Positions 43,431 to 51,971 of a DNA stretch of 64,000 bases are shown here, piece after piece. The notes under the pieces were generated by a model. It worked only from the letters and a program-made list of their open reading frames with translations. It did not search any database and was not told the origin of the DNA. The stretch spans positions 248,001 to 312,000 of the forward strand of contig CP021237.1 of NCBI GenBank assembly GCA_002151545.1, in the 5' to 3' direction. The stretch is from Sphingobacteriaceae bacterium GW460-11-11-14-LB5 (GTDB lineage: Bacteria > Bacteroidota > Bacteroidia > Sphingobacteriales > Sphingobacteriaceae). Within the stretch, counting starts at the first letter, position 1. Each line of letters opens with the position of its first letter. The translations under genes and the position numbers were made by a program.

Positions 43431-45224
43431 TTATGGACGATCTTCCAGTGTGCCTAAAAATGCAATAATCTGTTTGATCTCCAGTTTGCTTAAGTTCAGC
43501 TTATCGGCTGATAAAGTCTGGTTTTGAACATCGATTCCCATGCCTGCGCCACCACCTCGATTATAAAAATCCATCACCTGTTCTAAGGTTTTATAAACAC
43601 CGTTATGCATATATGGACCTGTTTTGGTGATGTTTCTTAAAGTAGAGGTTTTAAAAGCGTGTTTATATTGTGGGTACGCATAAAGGGCATACCGGCCTAA
43701 GTCAGCATCTATTTTAGGTTTTAAGGTGTCTGTAGTGGCGGGTACGCCTAAAACTTCTGCTTCACTTTTGATAAAGAGTGGTGCCTGTGTGCCATTAAAT
43801 AAAGGTGCAAAATGACAGCTACCACACTTTGCTTTTCCCATAAAAAGATTAAAACCCGCTTTTTCTTCCTGATTTAACTGTTTTTTATCGCCCTGCATGT
43901 AGCGGTCAAACCGGGCGTTAAACGGAGATAAGGAACGGATATAAGATGCCAGTGCATGCTGGATTTTCCAGGGATCGGCTTTTGCAGTTTTATCCTGATA
44001 GGCTTTTTGAAATAAAGTTAGATAGTTTTTTGATGAATTAATTCTCGTTGCGGCCTGGGTTAGTGAACCATTCATTTCCTGTTTATGATGGACCACATCA
44101 AGCGCTTGATCTTCTAAGGTTCCGGCCTTTAAATCATAAAAAAATCCACGCTGTAACCCAGCATAAGTTAAGGTTGGTGTATTCCTCAGTAAAGATTTAC
44201 CATTTGATATTCCTGTTGCTTTAGTTAAACCATCGGTAAAGGCAAGTGATTGCTGATGGCAGCTGGCGCAGCTCCGGTTATTTCCATTAGAAAGTATAGC
44301 GTCGTTAAACAAGATTTTCCCAAGTGCAATTTTATCATCATTAATAAATAGGGTACTGTTGCCTACAAATTTGTTTACATTAAAGGCATTTACCTGAAAC
44401 ATACTTGTTGCATCATCGCGTAACGCAGCCCCGCTGGCAGCAGTGGGTATTTTTTTTTCTAAACGAAGTAAATTGATGTGCTTGCTGATTGGATCAAGAT
44501 ATTCGGTAATAAAAGTCAAACGATCGAAATGATTAAAATCGGGGTTTTTATCCAGGTAGCTTATCGCTGAAGGTATCAATTTAGCTGATGCATTATTTTC
44601 ATACTTTGCCAATACGTTTGCGATTCCCTGTAGTGCTGAAGCCGTTTCGGGTATCGATTGTAAAGCGTTTGGGGTATCAAAACCTGTAATGCCTAAACTG
44701 GTAATCCTGAAAATTTCTAAACGGATGGCATCAAATAATTGTGCATCGGTAATCTCGTACTGTTCATTAAAACGACTAACACGCTGCAGGTTGAGCTGCA
44801 TTTTTTTTACCTCGTTCCCTAATTCTTTTCGGTTTTCTGTTGTTGGTTTTTCATAGATAATTTCTTCCATCACCTGAAAGCCTGTTGGATTTTCAATGAG
44901 ATTTTCACCCAGTTCAATTTCATCTATGGGCGCTCCGTTTAGCAGGGCAGAAGTTGAAGGAAAAAAGTATTCGATATAATACTCCAGCTCTTTGTATTTT
45001 TTTCTGGCCTGTAAAAAAGTTTGTTTTATGGCTTTTTCGTCCCTGTTTTGAACTGCATTCGATAATTTTTGGTCAATAATGCTTTGAAATTCAGTGAGCT
45101 GCCGATCAAAATCTGCTTTTATCAGTGCTGCGTTTGATCTGTTTTCCGTTTTACAGAAAATGGACAACAGGCTAGTAAGGGTAATCAATACAACGAAAAA
45201 AACAATTTTTTTAAGGCTAAACAT
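43431..45224 (-). CDS. Imelysin-like domain fused to dihaem cytochrome c peroxidase (MauG/CCP family)
   Basis: 597 residues from ATG 45224 (MFSLKK); an upstream ATG would add a non-signal stretch. After an N-terminal signal/anchor (residues 1-22, ending at a C in SIFCK) comes a helical region to about residue 280 that resembles imelysin/peptidase M75 proteins; the family motif GxHxxE appears as GFQVMEE near residue 120. The C-terminal half is a dihaem cytochrome c peroxidase with CASCH at 319-323 and CGSCH at 467-471, plus KTSTLRNITKTGPYMHNG. It should use electrons and peroxide in the envelope, perhaps for metal redox. A terminator separates it from the PhoX-like gene upstream. Confidence 0.82.
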   Translation of the reverse strand: MFSLKKIVFFVVLITLTSLLSIFCKTENRSNAALIKADFDRQLTEFQSIIDQKLSNAVQNRDEKAIKQTFLQARKKYKELEYYIEYFFPSTSALLNGAPIDEIELGENLIENPTGFQVMEEIIYEKPTTENRKELGNEVKKMQLNLQRVSRFNEQYEITDAQLFDAIRLEIFRITSLGITGFDTPNALQSIPETASALQGIANVLAKYENNASAKLIPSAISYLDKNPDFNHFDRLTFITEYLDPISKHINLLRLEKKIPTAASGAALRDDATSMFQVNAFNVNKFVGNSTLFINDDKIALGKILFNDAILSNGNNRSCASCHQQSLAFTDGLTKATGISNGKSLLRNTPTLTYAGLQRGFFYDLKAGTLEDQALDVVHHKQEMNGSLTQAATRINSSKNYLTLFQKAYQDKTAKADPWKIQHALASYIRSLSPFNARFDRYMQGDKKQLNQEEKAGFNLFMGKAKCGSCHFAPLFNGTQAPLFIKSEAEVLGVPATTDTLKPKIDADLGRYALYAYPQYKHAFKTSTLRNITKTGPYMHNGVYKTLEQVMDFYNRGGGAGMGIDVQNQTLSADKLNLSKLEIKQIIAFLGTLEDRP

Positions 45225-45250
45225 GCTTAGGAAGGAGTTGAAATAAAATA

Positions 45251-45283
45251 GAAAAATCCCTTCCAGCATTTGCCGGAAGGGAT
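45251..45283 (-). terminator. Rho-independent terminator between PhoX-like and peroxidase genes
   Basis: Read on the minus strand: ATCCCTTCC stem, GGCAAATGCT loop, GGAAGGGAT stem and then TTTTTC. A perfect 9-bp stem. It lies just after the PhoX-like stop codon at 45300, so the peroxidase may be expressed partly by read-through or from its own promoter. Confidence 0.82.
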
Positions 45284-45299
45284 AGAGAGGTGATTTGAG

Positions 45300-46787
45300 T
45301 TATTTAGAAACGCCGCGAACAATTACAACTTGTCCGCCTTCGTTATTATTTACCAATCTTGTTGTACCACCATCCGCATTTTTGTATTTATCACTTGTCC
45401 AGGTGTGCGGGTGTAAATTAACGATGAATGTATCAGGAATGCCTGTCAATGCAGAGATATCATACATCGCCCCATATTCCCATGTACTTAATTGTACACT
45501 GTTTGATGGATTATATTTAGCGTTAAAAGTAGCATCTGTTCTGCGGTGGTTCATTTGTAACATCGGTTTTAACGATTTTGAAGCCATTGAAAATTGCCAG
45601 ATGGTTCCATCATGATCATTGTTTTTATAGAACGAATCCCCATCTTCCTGGATGTACACATAGTTTTCAGTTACACATAAGTTATCGGGATTGACAATGC
45701 TTTTTCCAGGGTTGTCATTGCCATCAACCGCAACTTCTAATTTACCTTTTAACGGATTGCTTGCATCCAATACCAATTTGTATACACGGCCCCACATGGT
45801 TTTTCCACTTACGGGTGTAAGTTTATCGCCCTGACTAACACCGGTTGCGGTAAAATATACTTCGCGTCCGTTTGCTGCACTGCCTTTTCTGTAATCGATA
45901 TCTTCTACACGAGCCAGCATTAAAGCTTTTTTATCGATCGTTTGTTGCTGTAATTGTGCGCCTGTACTGCTTTTTACATTGTCTAGCTCCACAAATTCAA
46001 CATCATAACTTTGTCCTTTGTCCATGTTGGTTTCTATCGGATCGTTATTGCTGCGTTTCATCACATATAACTTTCCATTTTCTAAATCACCCTGGGTGTT
46101 AGATACATACATGGCCAATTGTCCATCTGTTTCATCCTCACCAATCAGGATAACGGTTTTGCCAGAATATGATGCTTTAGGTAGTGGTACCGCATTTTCA
46201 GCACTCCATCTGCCCAATGCACTGACTGTTCTTTGTTTGTTCTTTTTATCTGCAGCGGCAAGTGGATCGATCGCGTGGATCATTGATTCTGCACCACTTT
46301 CTCCTGCCGTTAAGAAAACTGGTTTAGAAAAGCCATGTTCTTCTGGCGTTACCATTGTAGCAGAACATAAACGGGTCATACCGCCATCAGAATCTACAAT
46401 ATATTCTCCTTTAACAGGTTTGAAATTTTTATCTAAATATACCCTCGATACTGATTGAAGAATTTCATGGTTATTAATCATGATAAAACCTTCGCCAGCT
46501 GGATTTTTAATAATTCCAGCTCCATCGGGTTGTGCGCCAAATATAAAATTTGGTGATTCTGCCAGTACATCATCCGAGCTAATTAAAGTAGTAATATTCA
46601 GACTTTCGAAACCAGGCATGGCTTTTACCAATGAAGGGTTTACCGAATAATCTTTAAGCGTAACCGGAGTGGTTTCAGGGCTTTCTGGCTCATTATTCTT
46701 TTTACAGGCACTGATCACAATTGCCGAAGTAACGAATGCAGCTACAGCAAGGGCTAAAGCCTTTTGCTTTAATAATGTTTTGTTCAT
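45300..46787 (-). CDS. PhoX-like (DUF839) phosphatase lipoprotein
   Basis: 495 residues with a lipoprotein signal (TSAIVISAC, cysteine at about residue 28). The body has the beta-propeller motifs of PhoX/DUF839 proteins: GEGFIMINNHEI, STVTLGRWSAEN-like SALGRWSAENAV, VILIGEDETDGQLAMYV, GKLYVMKR and NPDNLCVTENYVYIQEDGDS, where acidic residues bind calcium/iron. It is expected to be a secreted or envelope alkaline phosphatase, calcium- or iron-dependent. It is encoded before the imelysin-like peroxidase and separated by a terminator; the pair may serve phosphate or metal acquisition. Confidence 0.82.
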   Translation of the reverse strand: MNKTLLKQKALALAVAAFVTSAIVISACKKNNEPESPETTPVTLKDYSVNPSLVKAMPGFESLNITTLISSDDVLAESPNFIFGAQPDGAGIIKNPAGEGFIMINNHEILQSVSRVYLDKNFKPVKGEYIVDSDGGMTRLCSATMVTPEEHGFSKPVFLTAGESGAESMIHAIDPLAAADKKNKQRTVSALGRWSAENAVPLPKASYSGKTVILIGEDETDGQLAMYVSNTQGDLENGKLYVMKRSNNDPIETNMDKGQSYDVEFVELDNVKSSTGAQLQQQTIDKKALMLARVEDIDYRKGSAANGREVYFTATGVSQGDKLTPVSGKTMWGRVYKLVLDASNPLKGKLEVAVDGNDNPGKSIVNPDNLCVTENYVYIQEDGDSFYKNNDHDGTIWQFSMASKSLKPMLQMNHRRTDATFNAKYNPSNSVQLSTWEYGAMYDISALTGIPDTFIVNLHPHTWTSDKYKNADGGTTRLVNNNEGGQVVIVRGVSK

Positions 46788-46991
46788 AAGTTTTGTTTTC
46801 CGTTTGAGGCAAAATTACATGGCCCATGTTTCCGGAAATTAAAGTATATGTTAAGCTAATCTGCATTGTGTTATTTAGAATTGTTCTTGCGATCGTGAAT
46901 TTATTTAAGACTCGTAAAAAATGGTGATTCACTCCAGGCATAATATTGTATCCTCTTACATAAACCGGCAAATATGGTTTTCAGCTGTTTA

Positions 46992-47540
46992 TTATTTGAG
47001 TTGCTGTTTTTCGTAATCACTTCCTTTTAATGCTATGGCCATTGCCTGCCAATAAAAATTCCTTCCGAAAAAGCGATAAAATGGATTTCTGTATTGTTTC
47101 ATTGCCAGTAAATCCCACAATCCGAGATAGGTCCATTCCATGGTGCCAAATAAAGTTGACTTAAGCGCTTTACTTATTTTTTTAAATTCATGCTGATCGA
47201 TTCCAATATCTGTTAATTGCTGGTTCTGTTCCAACATTACTTTCGGATTAAGTTCAGTATCCAGATAATCCCTGGTCAGTATGGCCCAGGTATCGATATG
47301 CGTAGTTTGAGGGATTTTATTTCTCGCTGCAAATGCTGGTAGCAATTCCGTATCGCCATGATTTAGGAAAATAATTTCCCTGTTATCGATAATCAGCGAA
47401 TGTGGTGAGGTGTTGAGATCGACAGCGTTTATTCTATCCCGGTTAACTATTCGGTTTTGGTGGAGCGTGCTAAAGAACAGGTTATACCATTCAAATTCAA
47501 TACTGTGCGCTAATATGCTGTAGCTGCTCTCTTTTATCAT
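46992..47540 (-). CDS. Hypothetical protein, last gene of the accessory operon
   Basis: 182 residues, soluble. I do not recognise the family. Features: an acidic/aromatic start (SIEFEWYNLFFSTLHQN), a motif IIFLNHGDTELLPAFAARN and a tryptophan-rich C-terminus (MEWTYLGLWDLLAMKQYRNPFYRFFGRNFYWQ). It begins 6 bases after the stop of the DUF1266-like gene, implying translation coupling and a shared function. The 204 bases downstream to the PhoX-like gene contain no gene. Confidence 0.6.
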   Translation of the reverse strand: MIKESSYSILAHSIEFEWYNLFFSTLHQNRIVNRDRINAVDLNTSPHSLIIDNREIIFLNHGDTELLPAFAARNKIPQTTHIDTWAILTRDYLDTELNPKVMLEQNQQLTDIGIDQHEFKKISKALKSTLFGTMEWTYLGLWDLLAMKQYRNPFYRFFGRNFYWQAMAIALKGSDYEKQQLK

Positions 47541-47546
47541 CGTAGG

Positions 47547-48641
47547 CTAATTTTGTGTGTGATCAGTATTGCCTGATTGAAAACCTTTGATTACCTGATG
47601 TTTACTTTTTAATATTTGCTGATCTACAAACGCTTTACAGCCATTTCGGATGACATCGGGCAAAAGGTCAATACCATTTTTACGCCAGGCAATTTCTTTA
47701 ATCGGCCAGTCGCAGTTTTCAGTATATGCTTTATGGGCTTTCAGCTTTTCGCTTGTTACTTTAAAGTCGTTAATCAGATAAGCGTGACCTAACCTAAAAT
47801 TGTTATAAAAGCTATCCATGTCATCAAATAGCGCATGGATATATGCTGAAGTTTTTAATATATTTTGCCATGCCGTTTCTTCCGTAATTAAGCCTGCCAT
47901 AAAAGAAGTTCGCGATAGTTCTATGATGCGCTGGAGGTCGAAACCCCAAAGTAACAATGGAGGTTGATCATCTTTTGTTTCCCAGCATGCTTGCACATAA
48001 CTTTCGGGCAGTTGTGTAAGGTCGGCCAGGCGGGTGATCATTTTTTTGATTTCTTCTGCTGGCATCAGGTGTTTCTCGGTAGCAAACAGTTCGCTGTGCA
48101 TGCCGTTAAAAAGGCGGTCAATAGTTTCATTGTACGATTTTTCTGACAATACGCCCCAGCTTTGGTCGTTGCCTTCCAGCCGTTCTTCTTTTGTGGTAAC
48201 GATAAAGGTTTTAAAATCCACTTTTTTAGGCAACCTTATTTCGCAAGGCCAATACTCAAGGGTTTCAATCCATTCTCCATATTTATACCCATCAGGAGCA
48301 TCTAACTGCAGCGCTTCCCGTTTTGGTTGAGGCAACCAGTTTGCACCCGTTAATTTGTAATATTTCTTCTGCTCGTTTATTCTTCTCCGCGTTATTTTCT
48401 GGATAAAAATTTTACCTATTAATCCCCCGAGAACCAATGCAATGGCAAGCCCCACATAATACATCCAGGTTTCTATTTTATTGATCTCTTTTAGCCTGGA
48501 GAGCACGGCATAAGTAATTATTACGGGTACACAGGCCAGTACCAAAAACGCCCAACCTGCACTATTGGTATTGCCATCCTGCGGATTGTACCTGGGCTTT
48601 GCTTCTGTTTCGCCGGGATGGTTCTGAATAAATTCCTCCAT
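47547..48641 (-). CDS. DUF1266-like membrane protein
   Basis: 364 residues. Two N-terminal transmembrane helices (about 27-47 and 57-77) precede a basic linker and a soluble domain. The C-terminal part LLLWGFDLQRIIELSRTSFMAGLITEETAW and SFYNNFRLGHAYL fits the DUF1266 pattern (W-D-x-x-R, R-x-x-x-x-GYLxxxEAW, G-R/H). DUF1266 proteins occur near toxin, polymorphic effector and secretion loci, but their biochemical role is unknown. It starts 44 bases after the preceding gene and is followed closely by the unknown 182-residue protein. Confidence 0.55.
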   Translation of the reverse strand: MEEFIQNHPGETEAKPRYNPQDGNTNSAGWAFLVLACVPVIITYAVLSRLKEINKIETWMYYVGLAIALVLGGLIGKIFIQKITRRRINEQKKYYKLTGANWLPQPKREALQLDAPDGYKYGEWIETLEYWPCEIRLPKKVDFKTFIVTTKEERLEGNDQSWGVLSEKSYNETIDRLFNGMHSELFATEKHLMPAEEIKKMITRLADLTQLPESYVQACWETKDDQPPLLLWGFDLQRIIELSRTSFMAGLITEETAWQNILKTSAYIHALFDDMDSFYNNFRLGHAYLINDFKVTSEKLKAHKAYTENCDWPIKEIAWRKNGIDLLPDVIRNGCKAFVDQQILKSKHQVIKGFQSGNTDHTQN

Positions 48642-48685
48642 TATATTTTATGTATCCTGGTTATTGCTATTATTTTATTTTCCTG

Positions 48686-49285
48686 TTATATTATTTGCAT
48701 GGTTTGATAGTCTAATAAACTTAGGCCTAAAGGTCTGGGGTGTTTTCTCCACATCATCGTTCTATTGTCTGTACTGCCTTCAGTAAAATCCTCGCAGATA
48801 AAAGAAAACAGGTAAATATTATGTTTTTGAAACACCAGTTCGTCATCTTTAATCAAGGGATTTTCCTGCAGCACAGAAGCCATTTTTTTGATTAAACTTA
48901 ATGGGTTGGAGAAAACAGCAGTGCCCTGGAAATGAAGTTGCCTGGCCCTGTCATCGGCAAAAAATTCAGTCAGTTTGCCGTCTTCGTATTCCAGCGTTAT
49001 CCCTGTTGCCCTGTGCTCCGTTTCTATAACCCCACGTTGTGCACCTGCTTCCTCTAAAGCTTTCATAGCTGTTTTTAGATCCTCTTCGGTAAAAAAATCC
49101 TTAAGCATATGGAAAGTGTCCAGCAACTGTTCTTTTTGTGACAGAGAATTTCTTTCGGCAGTAATCTCGCCTAAAATATTTTTAAATGCGTTTACCTGTA
49201 ATCGGGTCATCTCAAATGCCACTTTGCCCAGCCCAACACCAGGTAACAGGGCCCAGTTATTATCGTATGGTATGTTTGTTGGCAT
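48686..49285 (-). CDS. Small soluble protein with a G-x-G-x-F-x-M-T immunity-like N-terminus
   Basis: 199 residues from ATG 49285 (MPTNIPYDNN); the frame continues upstream, but this is the best start. The N-terminal motif LPGVGLGKVAFEMTRLQV resembles the G-I-G-x-I-x-x-G-M-T-x-x-E-V motif of several immunity-like and SMI1/KNR4-related small proteins. The middle has DLKTAMKALEEAGA. It could be an inhibitor-type partner of an exported toxin, but this is an inference. No signal peptide or TM helix. It is 48 bases downstream of the SUFU-domain gene and 44 bases upstream of the DUF1266-like gene. Confidence 0.5.
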   Translation of the reverse strand: MPTNIPYDNNWALLPGVGLGKVAFEMTRLQVNAFKNILGEITAERNSLSQKEQLLDTFHMLKDFFTEEDLKTAMKALEEAGAQRGVIETEHRATGITLEYEDGKLTEFFADDRARQLHFQGTAVFSNPLSLIKKMASVLQENPLIKDDELVFQKHNIYLFSFICEDFTEGSTDNRTMMWRKHPRPLGLSLLDYQTMQII

Positions 49286-49333
49286 GACATTAATTTTATT
49301 CTGATTACGTCCAGGCAAACTCACCATTAAGTT

Positions 49334-49918
49334 TTATTTCCTGTTCAAATCGGTTATTAATAATGGATTGTCTTGTTGTAAACGATCGATTAATTCTTTC
49401 ACAGCTGCCATTGAAGGATTTTGCTTAAGTTGTTCTACTTCTGCATTGGTAATGTCCACCAACTGTAAAAAACTTACCTCGCCGTGTGGAGTATCTATTT
49501 TCCCCAGTTCTGGATCTAATGCAAAAACAAATCCTGTTATTTCAGTGTCGGCATTTAGTTTAATAGGGCCGTTAGCTGGGATAAAGTGGTTCTCTTCAAA
49601 CCATTTCCCGCTCGAGAATACATACCTGGCCAGGTTATTCATCACGTTTATGGCCCAGATGGGATCATGCTCATCATCTTTGAATGGGACCAGCCTGAAC
49701 GTAAATTCAAAACCCCATTTGCTAAATTCTCCGCCGGCTTTATCTTCACTATAATACAGTTCGCTCATACCATAACTGATGATGTGCCGATGAAAGGTTT
49801 GGTGGCTGCAATCATAAATACTGGCGCCATCTATCGGGTCTGTTCCACCAGCCATGTAATGGATTCCGCACAATGGCGGGTAATGGCGTGCCTCTAAATC
49901 ACCGTATATCTTCTCCAA
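49334..49918 (-). CDS. SUFU (suppressor of fused) domain protein, 5' end possibly frameshifted
   Basis: 194 residues if it begins at TTG 49918. The core YPPLCGIHYMAGGTDPIDG, RHIISYGMSELYYSE and WGFEFTFRL with WAINVMNNLARYVF fits the bacterial suppressor-of-fused domain, used in many immunity and effector-associated proteins. In frame upstream lies EDTPGWQAIDDQL, which resembles the start of other SUFU proteins (TPGWxAID), but no start codon is reachable there; an ATG in another frame at 49986-49988 would join if the CCC triplet (complement of 49981-49983) lost one base. So the N-terminus is probably disrupted, or starts at a non-standard codon. Confidence 0.65.
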   Translation of the reverse strand: MEKIYGDLEARHYPPLCGIHYMAGGTDPIDGASIYDCSHQTFHRHIISYGMSELYYSEDKAGGEFSKWGFEFTFRLVPFKDDEHDPIWAINVMNNLARYVFSSGKWFEENHFIPANGPIKLNADTEITGFVFALDPELGKIDTPHGEVSFLQLVDITNAEVEQLKQNPSMAAVKELIDRLQQDNPLLITDLNRK

Positions 49919-50065
49919 TTGATCATCTATCGCCTGCCATCCTGGTGTATCTTCAGAGGTAAATTGTTGTTTAGAGTTCTGGGTTCATCATGTTTTTTTA
50001 TTAAGCCAGTTCAAAGATTTTGCCATTTCTGCTGTTAGGGCAATTAATCACTATCTACGTAATTA

Positions 50066-50494
50066 TTACAGCTTGTTCATTACATAGGTAAATGATTCTT
50101 CATAAGTCACATTGTTGATGGTTTCTGTTTCACGCTGCGATAATTCCAATTGCGTATCAGAATTAAATTTGAATTTAAAGAAAACAGCACCATTTCTATC
50201 TCCTCGCATGATCATTTCATCGCCCTCTATAGTAAACGAATAACGCTGTTTAGAACTACTTTTTTCGATATAATTTAGTGTGTTGCCCGCAAATTCAAAA
50301 ATAGTCGTGCCACTTGCAATCTTTTCCTCATCTTCAACCTTTTTGCCATTATTAAAAGTAACGGACCGGGTGAGTACCAGATCCCATTTGCCTTGTATTT
50401 TTTGATTATTGATGTCGTTGTCGCTCACTTTATCTTTTTTACATCCGGTAAGTGCAGTTACGGTCACTAATAAAACCAATATATAAAGTTTCAT
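50066..50494 (-). CDS. Lipocalin-like lipoprotein 1
   Basis: 142 residues with lipobox LTGC (cysteine at about 18). After CKKDK a beta-rich domain follows with IQGKWDLVLTRSVTFNNGKKV and FEFAGNTLNYIEKSS, the pattern of small lipocalin-like domains (G-K-W start). It resembles the two paralogues upstream. Function not known; the family often binds small hydrophobic molecules in the envelope. Confidence 0.65.
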   Translation of the reverse strand: MKLYILVLLVTVTALTGCKKDKVSDNDINNQKIQGKWDLVLTRSVTFNNGKKVEDEEKIASGTTIFEFAGNTLNYIEKSSSKQRYSFTIEGDEMIMRGDRNGAVFFKFKFNSDTQLELSQRETETINNVTYEESFTYVMNKL

Positions 50495-50518
50495 AATTTT
50501 AAGTTTTGGTGCTGTTCG

Positions 50519-50962
50519 TTATTTTCTGCTATAAATGGTTTCTGTCACTTCTTTCATTTCAATAGCGTTGTTTTTATAATCATATTCTTCAGTATGGGAG
50601 TGCTGCGTATCAGAATAAAATTTCAATTGATAATAAACGCCACTGTTATCTTCTCTTAACCTTATTTCGGTACCAATAATGGCATAGCTGTAAGTATCTT
50701 CAGGGGTTCCGTTAAAGTAATAAGTTATTTCATTTCCCTTGTATTCAATTTCCCTTTGGTTGGCTATATAAGGGGTTGTTTTTTCGGAGACCAGCTTGTT
50801 GCCAGCCTTCTCGTAAACCTTTTCTACCTGTGAGGTAGCCATCCATCTGCCCTGTAATTTGGCTATAGTGGCCTGGCTGCTATCGGTTTCTTTATCTTTT
50901 TTGCAACTGGTTATGAAAACTGCAAATGCCATAATCAGCATGATCATTAGGTGTTTTTTCAT
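50519..50962 (-). CDS. Lipocalin-like lipoprotein 2
   Basis: 147 residues, lipobox ITSC (cysteine at about 20), followed by the same CKKDK tag. The domain begins LQGRWMATSQVEKVYEKAG and contains REIEYKGNEITYYFNG and RLREDNSGVYYQLKFYSD, aligning by eye with lipoprotein 1 (MRGDRNGAVFFKFKFNSD). Tandem duplication is likely. 24 bases separate it from gene 1. Confidence 0.65.
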   Translation of the reverse strand: MKKHLMIMLIMAFAVFITSCKKDKETDSSQATIAKLQGRWMATSQVEKVYEKAGNKLVSEKTTPYIANQREIEYKGNEITYYFNGTPEDTYSYAIIGTEIRLREDNSGVYYQLKFYSDTQHSHTEEYDYKNNAIEMKEVTETIYSRK

Positions 50963-50980
50963 TTTTATCTAATTTAATTG

Positions 50981-51394
50981 TTACCTGTTCAAAATCATGG
51001 TAAATCTTGAGGTTGTCGTATTGTTGCTTTGTACTGATTCTATTACGAACCTGTTGGCGGTCAGTTCTTTAATGTTATAAGTATAATCTCCTATGCGCAT
51101 AGAAGTATTGCTGGTAACGGTATACGGTTCTTCTGCATCGCCCTCCAGATTATTGAAAGAAATCCCATTTGTGCGGAATTCAAAATACATACCCGGCCTG
51201 CCGGTAAGGTTTTCTGTTTTTTCTGGATTGGGCGGGTTTGTGGTAATGATAGTGCCTGATTCAAAATTCCATTTGCCTAATACCTTGGCTTTAACTGCTT
51301 CTGCTGGGTTTTCAGTTGGCGCTTTATCTTTTTTGCAACTGCTTATGGTGAGTGCTGATGCGGCAATAAGCAGGAGTAATATTAATTTTTTCAT
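50981..51394 (-). CDS. Lipocalin-like lipoprotein 3
   Basis: 137 residues, lipobox ISSC (cysteine at about 20) then CKKDK. The domain has VLGKWNFESGTIITTNPPN and YFEFRTNGISFNNLEGDAE, most diverged of the three. The G-K-W motif and the C-terminal beta strands remain. 18 bases separate it from paralogue 2 and 34 from the Hcp-like gene, so all are co-transcribed. Confidence 0.65.
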   Translation of the reverse strand: MKKLILLLLIAASALTISSCKKDKAPTENPAEAVKAKVLGKWNFESGTIITTNPPNPEKTENLTGRPGMYFEFRTNGISFNNLEGDAEEPYTVTSNTSMRIGDYTYNIKELTANRFVIESVQSNNTTTSRFTMILNR

Positions 51395-51428
51395 TGGTTT
51401 TGATGTAAAGGGTTTACAAATTGTCTAC

Positions 51429-51950
51429 CTATTCACTTTTATCTGCTGGTTTTGCCATGGTAAAAATAGTGATGCCGTCTACCGTCAGTGATTTTACATA
51501 AATGCTGATTTGCGGAAAACTATTGGTTGTCGTGGCGGTGTAAAAGCTTTCAGATGAGCTGCCAGTCTTTCCATCGGTAAAGACAATTTTTCGTGGTTTT
51601 TTTACGCTGCCTATATGTACAATCGTAATTTCTCCAGAGGCATTTTTGATGGCTCCTGCAACCCATTTCAATAGAAATTCATCTGCTTCCTGCGCCATAT
51701 CAATACTAATTCCACAGCTCCCATTATTTATCAGCTTACTTTCATCTTGCATGTAATAAGGGTTATTTACTGAATAATTGATGCCATAAAGTTTATAAGT
51801 CTGGCTTTTATTGCTTGCGTGATCCGTCAGTCTAAATTCAATTTTAATCGTTGAATCTTCTCCTCCGCGCTCTTCTACCTGGGCAAATACGCCGAACCCA
51901 GATAACAGCAACAATAGCATTAGCGCAGCGCGATACCATTTGGTTTTCAT
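51429..51950 (-). CDS. Exported protein with an Hcp/TssD-like fold (tentative)
   Basis: 173 residues with a clear signal peptide (1-23, GVFAQ). The remaining sequence reads like a two-sheet barrel: TIKIEFRLTDHASNKS, YKLYGINYSVNNP, GISIDMAQEADEFLLKWV, GEITIVHIGSVKKPRKIVFTDG, FYTATTTNSFPQISIYVKSL and TVDGITIF. This order of strands, with a late dG motif, resembles Hcp/TssD tube proteins of type VI secretion. True Hcp lacks a signal peptide, so the exported form would be unusual. Nothing else of a T6SS is in the window. Alternative: an unrelated beta-barrel of an envelope lipid-binding protein. Confidence 0.4.
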   Translation of the reverse strand: MKTKWYRAALMLLLLLSGFGVFAQVEERGGEDSTIKIEFRLTDHASNKSQTYKLYGINYSVNNPYYMQDESKLINNGSCGISIDMAQEADEFLLKWVAGAIKNASGEITIVHIGSVKKPRKIVFTDGKTGSSSESFYTATTTNSFPQISIYVKSLTVDGITIFTMAKPADKSE

Positions 51951-51971
51951 AATTTCTGGTTTTAGTGTTGT

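Noticed and set aside
46018..46458. 146-residue frame antisense to PhoX-like gene
   Set aside because: Shadow of a conserved secreted protein; no signal or family features.
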